A stretch of DNA of 64,000 bases from Mycoplasmatota bacterium (lineage in GTDB: Bacteria > Bacillota_I > Bacilli_A > Haloplasmatales > Haloplasmataceae): contig CP074573.1 in NCBI GenBank assembly GCA_018394295.1, positions 2,777,684 to 2,841,683 of the forward strand. The letters run 5' to 3'. The position numbers were made by a program, and so were the translations under genes. Shown piece after piece: positions 8,849 through 20,294 of the stretch. Within the stretch, counting starts at the first letter, position 1, and each line of letters begins with the position of its first letter. The notes under the pieces are model-generated. The model had not been told where the DNA came from and ran no database searches. It saw only the letters and a list, made by a program, of their open reading frames with translations.

Positions 8849-9508
8849 TTATTCATTATCGAACTCACTAATTTTAGTACCAATCAATTCATTAGGATTT
8901 AAATTGATGTTTCCTAACAACACTTCAAAGTGCACATGTATCCCAGAATCTTGATCATAATTATTAGCTCCTGCTTTTCCTAATAAATCACCTTGTTCTA
9001 CTTGATCTCCGACAGCTACATTTACTGTTGCTAAACTATGATAAACTGATTTAATACCATATAAATGTTCTACTTCAACTAGATATCCAACTAATGCATC
9101 TTGTCTAACTTTTGTGACTGTTCCTGTTAATGTTACTAAAACATTAAAATCTGTTTCTTTATCTACTGTATAATTTACACCATTATTAATAAAGAAAATA
9201 TTGTCAACTTGAATAATTGATGATAATTGTTCATCTAATGTAGCTTCTGCATCGTAGAAATTACGTGCGATTTCTGGGTTTTCAGCATCTAGTGGTAATT
9301 TAAAAACTTCATCTTCAACTAGATTAGTATCTTGATTATTTTGTTCTGTAGTTACCGTAGTTTGTGTACCTACTGGTTCTACATCATCTTTCTTTGAATT
9401 ATTCAACTGAGATAGTACGAAGAAAGCTCCTAAAATTAATGCTAAGAAAATGATAAATGAAAATGATTGGAATTTTTTAAAAACAACATCTACGATTTTG
9501 TTTTTCAC
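8849..9508 (-). CDS. spoIIQ: SpoIIQ-like membrane-anchored LytM/M23 domain protein
   Basis: In sporulation SpoIIQ is made in the forespore and docks with SpoIIIAH across the septum. The 219-residue product has one N-terminal membrane segment (FIIFLALILGAFFVL), a Thr/Gln-rich linker, and a LytM fold from about residue 90. HxH is present (GIHVHFEV) and so is the earlier His (YHSLA). The HxGxD metal motif, however, reads NNGVN, so both metal ligands there are Asn and hydrolysis is doubtful, as in the Bacillus protein. The GTG start at 9506-9508 is chosen because GAGGTGAG stands 5 nt upstream; an ORF start 20 codons earlier has no such site. Its neighbour spoIIID supports a sporulation role. Confidence 0.82.
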   Translation of the reverse strand: MKNKIVDVVFKKFQSFSFIIFLALILGAFFVLSQLNNSKKDDVEPVGTQTTVTTEQNNQDTNLVEDEVFKLPLDAENPEIARNFYDAEATLDEQLSSIIQVDNIFFINNGVNYTVDKETDFNVLVTLTGTVTKVRQDALVGYLVEVEHLYGIKSVYHSLATVNVAVGDQVEQGDLLGKAGANNYDQDSGIHVHFEVLLGNINLNPNELIGTKISEFDNE

Positions 9509-9615
9509 TGTTCTCACCTCGTTTTTAGTATTAACAGTGAATTTCCAATTATTCATCAAATTTAGCAAATTCTGTTTATTTTTTCTTAGATTTTACCATT
9601 TTTAGAAAATTCTAG

Positions 9616-9840
9616 TTATAGAGTTATGCCTAGCAAACTTCTAAAACAATCCATCAACATAATTATAAAATCTCCAGTTACTTTCGTGATAATAATTATC
9701 ATAAAAAAATAGAACATTTTAATCTCTGTGGTATGATTCTTTTTAAATATTTTACTAATATCAATTACTATAATGACTTTATAAACAATTGGTAGCAAAG
9801 ATAAATAAATACATAATTCTAATAGTTGATATATACTCAT
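9616..9840 (-). CDS. ywzB: DUF1146 (YwzB-like) small membrane protein
   Basis: The 74-residue protein has two predicted membrane helices and the DUF1146 hallmark FFxKNH-type motif (IFKKNHTTEIKMFYFF), followed by a second helix and the DF...RSLLG tail. Its function is unknown. In Bacillus ywzB lies near the end of the atp operon, close to spoIIQ and spoIIID, and the position here agrees. A weak GGAGAATGGTAAT ribosome site precedes the ATG. Confidence 0.78.
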   Translation of the reverse strand: MSIYQLLELCIYLSLLPIVYKVIIVIDISKIFKKNHTTEIKMFYFFMIIIITKVTGDFIIMLMDCFRSLLGITL

Positions 9841-9936
9841 ATTACCATTCTCCTAATAATATAATTCACTTTTCTAAATTATATCATACAATAGAATAAA
9901 AAAAGAAAGAAAATCGGATAATACATTCAAATAAAT

Positions 9937-9963
9937 AAAAATAGGCCAAATTGGCCTATTTTG
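9937..9963 (-). terminator. Terminator after the 123-residue hypothetical gene
   Basis: The hairpin AAAATAGGCC AA TTGGCCTATTTT lies 20 bp past the stop at 9984. It ends in T residues on the minus strand and can act in both directions. Confidence 0.75.
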
Positions 9964-9983
9964 GGAGTTGAAAATATGATATA

Positions 9984-10355
9984 TTAACCTTCTAAATATG
10001 TATCCTTACATGCAATTTTTACAAAACAACCATCAACTAATTTTATATTTAGTTGAACCCAGGGGTAAAAAATACTTTTTGAATTTATAGTATTATAAGG
10101 CAATTCATAATTATTTCTAATTTTGAATACCGACTCGACAATTACATCTCCCTTTTTATCCACAGAGATGGAATCGATTAAAGATTCTTCCCATTTCCCT
10201 AAACATTTAATCCCAATAAACTCTTCACAACTAATAGTTTTTATATTATTATCCTTTTCTAACACTTTAATTATTATGTTATCCCCATCTAATTTAAGTT
10301 CACTTAACAATAAGTCCCCCCAAGAAAAGTTGTTAATCTTATGTTTATATATCAT
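9984..10355 (-). CDS. Hypothetical protein (123 aa)
   Basis: I do not recognise this protein. It is soluble, acidic and probably beta-rich, with a recurring hydrophobic/charged alternation (DNIIIKVLEKDNNIKTISCEEF) that recalls small immunity-like folds; no catalytic motif is visible. GAGAGG stands 8 nt before the ATG at 10355, which I prefer to the start nine codons earlier. It lies downstream of the peptide gene of the proposed quorum-sensing pair on the same strand, 64 bp apart, and could be co-transcribed with it. It may therefore be a target gene of that system, but this is only positional. Confidence 0.55.
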   Translation of the reverse strand: MIYKHKINNFSWGDLLLSELKLDGDNIIIKVLEKDNNIKTISCEEFIGIKCLGKWEESLIDSISVDKKGDVIVESVFKIRNNYELPYNTINSKSIFYPWVQLNIKLVDGCFVKIACKDTYLEG

Positions 10356-10419
10356 CTTATTACCTCTCATAATAACATTCATATATTATTTAAATAAAAC
10401 TCCCTCAATAATTATCCTA

Positions 10420-10629
10420 TTAGAGAGCATCTGGAATAGGATTATCTGGTGTTTCTATTTCAGGTTCAGTAGGTACGTTTGAGTCAGAACTACTTGATGT
10501 TGAATAAGGCATTGGTACGGGATCTATAACTACAACTCCATCATCAACTGCTTTACCTTTATTTCCTAAACACACTGCGACCATAACTACAACAAATGCC
10601 ACTAAAAATATACTCTTTATTTTTTTCAT
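10420..10629 (-). CDS. Small exported peptide precursor, candidate signalling pro-peptide
   Basis: The 69-residue product starts with MKKIK and a hydrophobic stretch (IFLVAFVVVMVAVCLG), a clear Sec-type signal. A short acidic, Pro/Ser-rich tail follows and ends in PIPDAL. It has no folded-domain features, and its size is as expected for precursors of imported peptide signals (Phr, PapR, NprX types). GGAGGAG precedes the ATG, and a TATAAT-type -10 lies at 10671-10676. It is encoded directly downstream of an HTH-TPR regulator on the same strand, the usual order for RRNPP receptor/peptide pairs. A lipoprotein is an alternative because of the Cys at the end of the hydrophobic stretch, but the residue before it is Val, which is unusual for a lipobox. 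Confidence 0.6.
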   Translation of the reverse strand: MKKIKSIFLVAFVVVMVAVCLGNKGKAVDDGVVVIDPVPMPYSTSSSSDSNVPTEPEIETPDNPIPDAL

Positions 10630-10670
10630 ATTATACTCCTCCTTGTTTCTATATGTATATTTTACTACAC

Positions 10671-10726
10671 ATTATACTAGAATAGGTGAAATTTATAAAA
10701 AGTATATATTTCTGTCTCATATGAGA
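10671..10726 (-). promoter_or_regulatory. Promoter and palindromic candidate operator of the peptide gene
   Basis: On the minus strand a TATAAT (10671-10676) lies about 40 bp before the peptide ATG. Some 40 bp farther upstream there is a perfect 12-bp palindrome, TCTCATATGAGA (10715-10726), in the short gap behind the regulator gene. That is a reasonable place for the TPR regulator to bind. The -35 box is not evident, as expected for an activated promoter. Confidence 0.45.
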
Positions 10727-10738
10727 GTGAATTCCAAA

Positions 10739-11992
10739 CTATTTATATAAATCTTCGTAAAAAAACAACAAAATTTCGTTTTTTGAACGGTCATCAGTTA
10801 ACTTTGGTATTATTTTTTCATATGCGAATTTCCGATAATACCTATTTTTTTCTATTTTGAAACGAAAATATTTAAAAATATTTTTATTAGCTTCATTACT
10901 ATATTCAATATATTTCTTTCCTTCATTATAAAACTCTTCTATTTGATCAGAATTATATTTTAGTTTAGTCATAATAATTAATATCATATTAATTGTTTGT
11001 AGCTTATTGCTATTGATTTTACAATGATGATACGCTGTAATAAAATCTTCTAATGCTTCTATATATAAGTTATCTTTAAAGCATCTAAAAGCCCAATTAT
11101 AAAAGAGGGGATATTTAAATCTTTCTAAAGTTTCATCATTATCAATTATTTTAATTGCTTTATCAAAATAGTCTTTAGCCACAGTATGAGCATTAATTAA
11201 AAAATAATATTCAGATAAATAATTATAAACATGCATTAATCGTTTATAATTATTTGTATTTTTATAGTATACTTCCATTTCAGTACATAAGGGAACTGAA
11301 TGATAATAATCATTTGTATGAACATAAACAGCAATAAGATAAGGACTGATTAATCCCTTATCAACATTAAATTCTTGATAAATTTCTTTTGCATCTATAA
11401 AATATTTTTTAGCTTTTTCAGTTTCTAGTTTATTTAAATAATATATACCTAGACACTGATTAACTAAGCCTTTAGTCACGCCATTATAAAAATCAATAAA
11501 CTTTTCTAGTTTCATAATTGATTCGAAATCCACATTTTCAATTAAGTGTAATTTTATGATAAGTTTAATTAAAAATATGTACATTTCAGCGATAATATCA
11601 TTATGAAAATAGACATGCATGATTTCTTTTTTTATGTTAAGTATTAAATCATCATCTATATACTCACTAGCATGTAGAACCTTTTCTATTATTTCATCAA
11701 TAAATTTCATATGCGCTTCATGTTCTTTTTGATTCACTTGATAATAAATATCTAATTTCTTTAATAATGTATGATATATCGCATCTTCTTTAATTACGTC
11801 ATTTTCTAACTTCGTTAAAGTGTGATAATGGCAAATACAATTATTTTCACAGAAATTTTCTTTAGTGTATGGATTATGTTCTATCAAAGTTGTATTTTTA
11901 CACTCATTAAAATTCATTTTTCTTGTTTCTCTTATAATATAACCTAATTGTTTTTTAATATCTTCATCAAGAAAAAATTCTTTCAATTCCAT
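10739..11992 (-). CDS. HTH-TPR transcription regulator, RRNPP (PlcR/NprR-like) family
   Basis: This 417-residue cytoplasmic regulator has an N-terminal part (about residues 15-75) that fits an XRE-type helix-turn-helix: QLGYIIRETRKMNF, then ...TLTKLEND..., ending in LLKKLDIYY, as in PlcR-like proteins. The remainder is helical with tetratricopeptide-like repeats (for example AKKYFIDAKEIYQEF and AKDYFDKAIKIID), the region that binds a re-imported peptide in this family. The start is placed at the ATG of MELKEFF because AAGGTAGG lies 8 nt upstream. The downstream secreted-peptide gene makes a receptor/signal pair likely. Two Cys/His clusters in the HTH region (NFCENNCICHYH) are unusual and might reflect metal or redox sensitivity. 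Confidence 0.72.
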   Translation of the reverse strand: MELKEFFLDEDIKKQLGYIIRETRKMNFNECKNTTLIEHNPYTKENFCENNCICHYHTLTKLENDVIKEDAIYHTLLKKLDIYYQVNQKEHEAHMKFIDEIIEKVLHASEYIDDDLILNIKKEIMHVYFHNDIIAEMYIFLIKLIIKLHLIENVDFESIMKLEKFIDFYNGVTKGLVNQCLGIYYLNKLETEKAKKYFIDAKEIYQEFNVDKGLISPYLIAVYVHTNDYYHSVPLCTEMEVYYKNTNNYKRLMHVYNYLSEYYFLINAHTVAKDYFDKAIKIIDNDETLERFKYPLFYNWAFRCFKDNLYIEALEDFITAYHHCKINSNKLQTINMILIIMTKLKYNSDQIEEFYNEGKKYIEYSNEANKNIFKYFRFKIEKNRYYRKFAYEKIIPKLTDDRSKNEILLFFYEDLYK

Positions 11993-12091
11993 TATCCTCA
12001 CCTACCTTCTTACTAATTATACCAAACTTTATTATTTCGTTAAATAATAATGTTATCATAAACTAAATAATATTTCTAAGATACTAATAAA

Positions 12092-12113
12092 AAAGGCAAC
12101 ATTTGTTACCTTT
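12092..12113 (-). terminator. Terminator of the atp operon
   Basis: The stem AAAGGCAACA/TGTTACCTTT, with one G-T pair, abuts the atpC stop and is followed by TTTTTTATT on the minus strand. Confidence 0.75.
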
Positions 12114-12114
12114 A

Positions 12115-12510
12115 TCATTGATATTTGCTTGCATTAATATTTTTAATTTGTTCCTTCAAGTCTCTCTCAGCCTTCGTAAAGTCAATATTTTTACGTTTAT
12201 TCTCATCTAACCGCTTTTTACGTAAGTCCGCTAGATGTTTTAAAGCATTTTCATGATCCTTACCGATTTCAGCTTCTTGAGCAACTACATTAACAAGATT
12301 GTTTGAAAATTCTAAAAATCCACCAATAATCGTTACATATAACGTTTCATTATCTTTAATTAAACGAACATATCCAGGATTTATCGCAATCACAATTGGT
12401 GTATGGTCTTGCATGATTGCCTGTTCTCCATCACTATTTCGAACAATGATAATGGATGCATCTTCTTCAAACAATTTACCTTCGGGAGTCACAACATTAA
12501 TTTTAATCAT
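12115..12510 (-). CDS. atpC: ATP synthase epsilon subunit
   Basis: This is the epsilon subunit of the F1 central stalk, which couples rotation to catalysis and can inhibit ATP hydrolysis. The 131-residue protein has an N-terminal beta-sandwich (MIKINVVTPEGKLFEE..., then DHTPIVIAINPGYV and IGGFLEFSNN) and a C-terminal helical hairpin (ENALKHLADLRKKRLDENKR). Length is normal. It is the last gene of the operon, 12 bp after atpD, and is followed at once by a terminator. Confidence 0.97.
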   Translation of the reverse strand: MIKINVVTPEGKLFEEDASIIIVRNSDGEQAIMQDHTPIVIAINPGYVRLIKDNETLYVTIIGGFLEFSNNLVNVVAQEAEIGKDHENALKHLADLRKKRLDENKRKNIDFTKAERDLKEQIKNINASKYQ

Positions 12511-12522
12511 TGTTTACCTCCA

Positions 12523-13944
<1,422 letters not shown>

Positions 13945-13970
13945 TTAAGGTTCCTCCTCTACTTGTAGAG

Positions 13971-14843
13971 TTACTTTAATGCAGCAGCACCACCGACAAT
14001 TTCTGTTAGTTCTTGTGTAATCGATGCTTGTCTAGCACGGTTATAATGTAGTGTTAAATTATCGACAATGTCTTTAGCATTATCTGTTGCATTTTTCATT
14101 GCTGTCATACGGGCTGCATGTTCACTTGCTTTAGCATTTAATATAAATCCATAAATAATATTTTGGATATAAATTGGCATTAATGTATTTAGTACTTGTT
14201 GAGCTGAAGGTTCAAATTCATATAAGATAGTACTTTCTTCATTATCACCGTCAATATTATCTACAGGCAAGATTTTTTCAGAGACGATATCTTGTCTAAT
14301 CGTATTGACATACTGATTATAATAAACTATGATTTCATCAATTTCTTCTAATACATACATGTCAATTAACTTTTGTATTAAATCAATAATATCAATAAAT
14401 TGAACATCATCACGCAGATTAACCGCATTATTATTAATGATATGGACATCTTTATTTTTAAAATAACTATATCCTCTATTTCCAAGAATACCTAATACAT
14501 AATCACTAGGTGAACCATGCTTCTCTTTCATATCTGATAGAAATTGGCGAAATAAATTGTTGTTATATCCCCCGGCCAATCCACGATCAGAGGTAATCAG
14601 TAAATATCCTGTTTTTTTAACTTCACGTTTTTGCAACATTTTATGACTAATATCTAAATTTGAATTTAATATTTGCGAAATAGTATTTTTGATACTTTTC
14701 ATAAATGGATGATATTCTCGCATTGTTCTTTCTGCACGTCTTAATTTTGCAGCTGATACCATATGCATCGCTTTTGTAATTTGTGAAGTCTTCTTCGTTG
14801 CTTGTATTTTATTTTTAATATCTCTAGCTGTACCACCAGCCAT
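13971..14843 (-). CDS. atpG: ATP synthase gamma subunit
   Basis: This is the gamma subunit, the rotor shaft of F1. The 290-residue protein starts with the helix typical of the family (ARDIKNKIQATKKTSQITKAM), has the central Rossmann-like part (LLITSDRGLAGGYN), and ends with the conserved helix carrying RMTAMKNATDNA and RQASITQELTEIVGGAAAL. GAGG lies 6 nt before the ATG. It sits 37 bp after atpA and 26 bp before atpD. Confidence 0.97.
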   Translation of the reverse strand: MAGGTARDIKNKIQATKKTSQITKAMHMVSAAKLRRAERTMREYHPFMKSIKNTISQILNSNLDISHKMLQKREVKKTGYLLITSDRGLAGGYNNNLFRQFLSDMKEKHGSPSDYVLGILGNRGYSYFKNKDVHIINNNAVNLRDDVQFIDIIDLIQKLIDMYVLEEIDEIIVYYNQYVNTIRQDIVSEKILPVDNIDGDNEESTILYEFEPSAQQVLNTLMPIYIQNIIYGFILNAKASEHAARMTAMKNATDNAKDIVDNLTLHYNRARQASITQELTEIVGGAAALK

Positions 14844-14879
14844 TTTACCTCACCACCTTTTACTATGGTGTATTATTTT

Positions 14880-16397
<1,518 letters not shown>

Positions 16398-16406
16398 CTA
16401 CCTTGC

Positions 16407-16943
16407 CTAAGTTTGTTTTAAAATATGTGATTTTAAATTTCGCAATTGATTTTTAATTGTATAATCCATAACTTCATGATTAATTGTTAAAAGCATACCT
16501 CCACCAATTGAAGGGTCAATTATATTATCAATTCTTATTTTATGACGATATTTAACTGATAATTTGTTTTTTAAAACTCCAATTTGATCTTCAGTTAATG
16601 GAATGGTTGTTTTAGCTTCAACGTCAATCACTTCATTATACGCATTATATAGTTTACTAAATTCTTTATTAATAAACTTAATATCATTAACTCTGTCATT
16701 TTCTATAATCACATATAAAAAATGAAGTAGTGTTGAATTTAGTTCTTTAAAGACATTGTTTACAATATCTTTTTTATTTTCTTTACTTAATTGTGGATGT
16801 GATAACAACTTTTCAAAATCTTTATTTTCTAAAAAAGCAGCTGAAATGATAATTAACTCTTCCTTTATCGATTCAACACTGTTTTTCTCTAATGACAAAT
16901 CAAATAGGGCAGTAGCATATTCTTTAGTAAATTCTTTTCCCAT
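16407..16943 (-). CDS. atpH: ATP synthase delta subunit
   Basis: This is the F1 delta subunit, which joins the peripheral stalk b dimer to the alpha subunits. The 178-residue protein has the N-terminal helical domain (EYATALFDLSLEKN, FLENKDFEKLLSHPQLS) and the C-terminal GGGMLLTINHEVMDYTIKNQLRNL block that marks the family. It lies 3 bp after atpF and just before atpA. Confidence 0.95.
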   Translation of the reverse strand: MGKEFTKEYATALFDLSLEKNSVESIKEELIIISAAFLENKDFEKLLSHPQLSKENKKDIVNNVFKELNSTLLHFLYVIIENDRVNDIKFINKEFSKLYNAYNEVIDVEAKTTIPLTEDQIGVLKNKLSVKYRHKIRIDNIIDPSIGGGMLLTINHEVMDYTIKNQLRNLKSHILKQT

Positions 16944-16946
16944 CTA

Positions 16947-17471
16947 CTATTCCCCTATCTCTGTAATAAATTTATCAATTAATTTTCGATTCTTTTTATC
17001 ATCAATATTTTCATCCACTAATTTTTCAGCAGCAGAGAATGCGATATCTATTAATTCAGTTTTTAATTCTGCTTCAGCCTTCAAGCGTTCTTGCTCGATG
17101 TCTTTTTTTGCTTTTTCTAATTTATAAGAAGCTTCTTTTTCAGCTTCAGATATCATCATTTCTTTCGTTTCTAGTGCTTGAATACGAGCATTTTCAATAA
17201 TTCTTCCCGCTTCATCTTTAGCATTATTTAAATCAGTAGTATATTCTTCTTTTAACTTTTCTGCTTCAATTCGTGCTTGTTTAGCACTCTCTAATTCTCC
17301 TACAATCACATCGCTACGTTTAGCTAAAAACTCACGCATTGGTTTCCATACCCATCGCTTTAATAAATAAAACAATATTAATGTAGCAATAACTTGCGTT
17401 AGAAATGTGATTGGATTTGGATACAATCCGCCTCGAACCAAGTCCGAAAGTTTTTCACTTAATTCTCCCAC
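16947..17471 (-). CDS. atpF: ATP synthase b subunit
   Basis: This is the peripheral-stalk b subunit. The 174-residue protein has one N-terminal membrane helix (FLTQVIATLILFYLLKRWVW) followed by a long charged coiled coil (residues about 45-160), rich in Glu, Lys and Ala, that dimerises and contacts delta. The KPMREFLAKR motif after the membrane segment is typical. It lies between atpE and atpH. Confidence 0.95.
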   Translation of the reverse strand: MGELSEKLSDLVRGGLYPNPITFLTQVIATLILFYLLKRWVWKPMREFLAKRSDVIVGELESAKQARIEAEKLKEEYTTDLNNAKDEAGRIIENARIQALETKEMMISEAEKEASYKLEKAKKDIEQERLKAEAELKTELIDIAFSAAEKLVDENIDDKKNRKLIDKFITEIGE

Positions 17472-17531
17472 AATATGCCTCCTTTATTAACTCTATTTGA
17501 GGCTAATCCTCGATATAATTTTAAACTATAA

Positions 17532-17819
<288 letters not shown>

Positions 17820-17846
17820 TTAAAATTCCTCCTAAAATATTTTTTT

Positions 17847-18743
17847 TTATTGTTCTGATGCGGTTGAAATAAACACCGAAGTTAACAAGATAAACACGAA
17901 GGTTTGAATGAACCCCGCAAATAAATCAAAATAAACATGTAATAATGGCACTCCTATGAATGGTGCAAATAATTCACCATATTCAAAATTCATATGGAGG
18001 TATTTAAGAGATAAGGCATTAACCACCAATCCAATTCCACCATATAATAATGCCATTACAATCGTTCCACTTAGGATATTTCCAAATAAACGAAGAGATA
18101 ACGAAATTGGAACAACTAATTCTCCTATGATATTCATAGGCGTTAATGGAATAGGTTTAAATAATGATTTAAAATGCCCCCATCCATTATACTTAATTCC
18201 ATAATATCTAATTAAGAAAAAGGTAGTTAACCCAAAGGTTAAGGTAACTGTTAGATTAGCAGTTGGAGGAGGTGTAAATCCTATCAGACCAAATACATTT
18301 GCGGCAAATAAATACATCGCTAAATAGCCAAGATATGGTGCAAATGATTTAAACTTTTCTCCTAGCATGTCTACAGTAAAATTATCAATTGTTGTTACAA
18401 ATATCTCCACAAGTAATAATAGCCCTTTCGGTTTTTTAAGTGGATCTGCTTTCTTTATTTTCCGGTTAATCACAAGCATGAGTATGATTAAAAATATGAC
18501 AATAATAATAATTGACACGACATGTGGTACGATTACAAACGTATCACTCTCTACCCATTTAAGATGATACATTCTCTTTGTTTCATCATTTATCGTAACA
18601 TTCTCATACTCAAAAAGTAAATTCACAACAAAACCTATTATAGCAACTACTAAAAAGAAACCAAAAACGATTGATAAGATTGGAAGAATAACTGAAAATA
18701 ATCGTTTGAATGGGATAACTTTTTTACCATGACTATTACTCAA
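17847..18743 (-). CDS. atpB: ATP synthase a subunit
   Basis: This is the membrane a subunit that forms the ion half-channels. The 298-residue protein has five to six membrane helices and the essential arginine in PISLSLRLFGNILSG. The last helices have LLHVYFDLFAGFIQTFVF. The N-terminus carries an extra domain of about 60 residues after the first helix, including a polar extracytoplasmic stretch (FEYENVTINDETKRMYHLKW). The start is a TTG with GGGAGGGG about 6 nt upstream. It follows atpI and precedes atpE. Confidence 0.95.
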   Translation of the reverse strand: MSNSHGKKVIPFKRLFSVILPILSIVFGFFLVVAIIGFVVNLLFEYENVTINDETKRMYHLKWVESDTFVIVPHVVSIIIIVIFLIILMLVINRKIKKADPLKKPKGLLLLVEIFVTTIDNFTVDMLGEKFKSFAPYLGYLAMYLFAANVFGLIGFTPPPTANLTVTLTFGLTTFFLIRYYGIKYNGWGHFKSLFKPIPLTPMNIIGELVVPISLSLRLFGNILSGTIVMALLYGGIGLVVNALSLKYLHMNFEYGELFAPFIGVPLLHVYFDLFAGFIQTFVFILLTSVFISTASEQ

Positions 18744-18758
18744 GATTTCCCCTCCCTT

Positions 18759-19154
18759 CTACTTATTTTTATTTAACAATGAGTATATATAAATCGCAAT
18801 TCGAACCGTTATAAAGCCTGATGCGACTACATAAGGGTTTAATTTATCATTGTTAAAACTTATAAATAATACAAAAGCATAAATCATCAATCTAACTGCA
18901 TAATTCGTAAAAGAACCTGCAATGGCATTTTTACTATCAGCTGTTATATTGGCAATATTATTTTTTAATAAGTTAAATGCAAAAATATTGGTCATCGCAC
19001 CTAATAAATAACTGATTGGTAGACTATACCAAGGTTGTTCAGATAAAAATATTATTGATACTAAACTTAATATGATAATTACAGAAATCATGATTACCCA
19101 TGATATTCCAATTATTTTTTGATAAGTGGTATTAAAATCTTGATTATCACTCAT
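18759..19154 (-). CDS. atpI: ATP synthase subunit I (AtpI-like membrane protein)
   Basis: This 131-residue membrane protein has four hydrophobic helices, in the place where atpI normally lies, directly upstream of atpB. AtpI proteins help assemble the c ring and may help with magnesium or ion supply. The sequence is poorly conserved in this family, but size, helix number and position agree. It begins MSDNQDFN; the stop is 15 bp before the atpB start. Confidence 0.82.
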   Translation of the reverse strand: MSDNQDFNTTYQKIIGISWVIMISVIIILSLVSIIFLSEQPWYSLPISYLLGAMTNIFAFNLLKNNIANITADSKNAIAGSFTNYAVRLMIYAFVLFISFNNDKLNPYVVASGFITVRIAIYIYSLLNKNK

Positions 19155-19169
19155 TTAATAGGACTTCCT

Positions 19170-19466
19170 TTACTTTTTTCTATTTGCATCTTTAATCAAA
19201 TTACGATAACTCGCTCCAATCCCTAAGAAAGTAAATAGGAGTATAAATAATGGTGAGGTCTTTAACTTTTGATCTAGCTTGTTTCCTAAAAATATTCCAA
19301 GAAAAATTAAAATAACAAGTGTCACTATAAATGAAACAATCATTTGATAATCAGATGCCAAACTTTTCATCTTATTCGTTTTTTTATCTAACACTTTTTT
19401 TTCGAGGTATTTTTCACTTAATTCCTCATAAGTATATTTTGCTTTTTCTTTATTCTCTTTATTCAT
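19170..19466 (-). CDS. atpZ: AtpZ/AtpI-type ATP synthase accessory protein
   Basis: This 98-residue protein has a charged N-terminal half and two membrane helices (MIVSFIVTLVILIFLGIFLGNKLD and SPLFILLFTFLGIGASYRNL). The GxxLGxxLD/..FxxLGxxAxYRN pattern is that of AtpZ proteins encoded before atpI; partners of AtpI in a magnesium or calcium channel have been proposed. It is the first gene of the atp group and begins 12 bp after upp, so upp may be in the same transcript. Confidence 0.8.
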   Translation of the reverse strand: MNKENKEKAKYTYEELSEKYLEKKVLDKKTNKMKSLASDYQMIVSFIVTLVILIFLGIFLGNKLDQKLKTSPLFILLFTFLGIGASYRNLIKDANRKK

Positions 19467-19478
19467 ATATATACCAAA

Positions 19479-20126
19479 CTATTTTGTCCCAAAAATTCTA
19501 TCTCCACAATCACCTAATCCTGGGACGATATATCCTTTTTCATTTAGCTTTTCATCTAAAGCGGCAATATATACGGGTACATCAGGATGCTTGTCCCTTA
19601 ATACAGCTACTCCTTCAGGTGCTGCTACCAAGCATACAAATTTAATGTTTTTTGCGCCACGTTTTTTTACAATATCAACAGCACTTATGGCTGAACCACC
19701 TGTAGCTAGCATTGGGTCAACAATGATAACCAATCTTTCATCTAATTTATTAGGAAATTTTGCAAAATATTCAACAGGTTGTAGGGTTTCCTCATCACGA
19801 TATAAACCAATATGACCTACACGTGCTGATGGTAACATTTGTAAAATACCATCTACCATCCCAAGTCCTGCTCGAAGAATTGGACAAATAACTAGTTTTT
19901 CTCCTGATAATTGCTTAGCTGTCATAGATTCTACAGGAGTCTCAATATTAACATCTTCTAAACCTAAGTCCCTTGTTATTTCATAAACCATCAATCCACC
20001 AATTTCATTGACAATTTTTCGAAACTCATTCGTACCAGTTTCTTTTTTACGGATTTGTGTCAATTTATGGGTAATTAGGGGATGGTCTATAACTAATACT
20101 AAATTGTCATCTTTAATACTATGCAT
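19479..20126 (-). CDS. upp: Uracil phosphoribosyltransferase
   Basis: This enzyme converts uracil and PRPP to UMP in pyrimidine salvage. The 215-residue protein has the PRPP loop ([11 protein letters not shown]), the family's [13 protein letters not shown] segment and the uracil-binding C-terminus ([16 protein letters not shown]). AAAGGAGAG lies upstream of the ATG. It lies between glyA and the atp genes on the same strand, as in many Bacillota (glyA-upp-atp). The 168-bp gap before it contains nested inverted repeats that could form an RNA leader. Confidence 0.97.
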   Translation of the reverse strand: MHSIKDDNLVLVIDHPLITHKLTQIRKKETGTNEFRKIVNEIGGLMVYEITRDLGLEDVNIETPVESMTAKQLSGEKLVICPILRAGLGMVDGILQMLPSARVGHIGLYRDEETLQPVEYFAKFPNKLDERLVIIVDPMLATGGSAISAVDIVKKRGAKNIKFVCLVAAPEGVAVLRDKHPDVPVYIAALDEKLNEKGYIVPGLGDCGDRIFGTK

Positions 20127-20147
20127 TTACAACTCTCCTTTTTATTT

Positions 20148-20256
20148 AAACAACAGTATAATTCTATCAAAATTTGGCTCAAAATACCATAATTTTGATT
20201 GCTTTTTTTCGATAAATTACAAGGGATTTATATATTAACTAATTATACTGTTGTTT
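20148..20256 (-). promoter_or_regulatory. Nested inverted repeats in the glyA-upp gap
   Basis: AAACAACAGTATAATT (20148-20163) and its exact reverse complement (20241-20256) enclose a second perfect pair, ATCAAAATT (20166-20174) and AATTTTGAT (20191-20199). If transcribed toward upp they form a long helix that ends about 20 nt before the upp start. One arm also contains TATAAT on the minus strand, so it may instead be promoter DNA. I do not recognise a known riboswitch. Confidence 0.5.
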
Positions 20257-20294
20257 TATATAACACACTTGAGATTAAGATATAAAACTACTAT

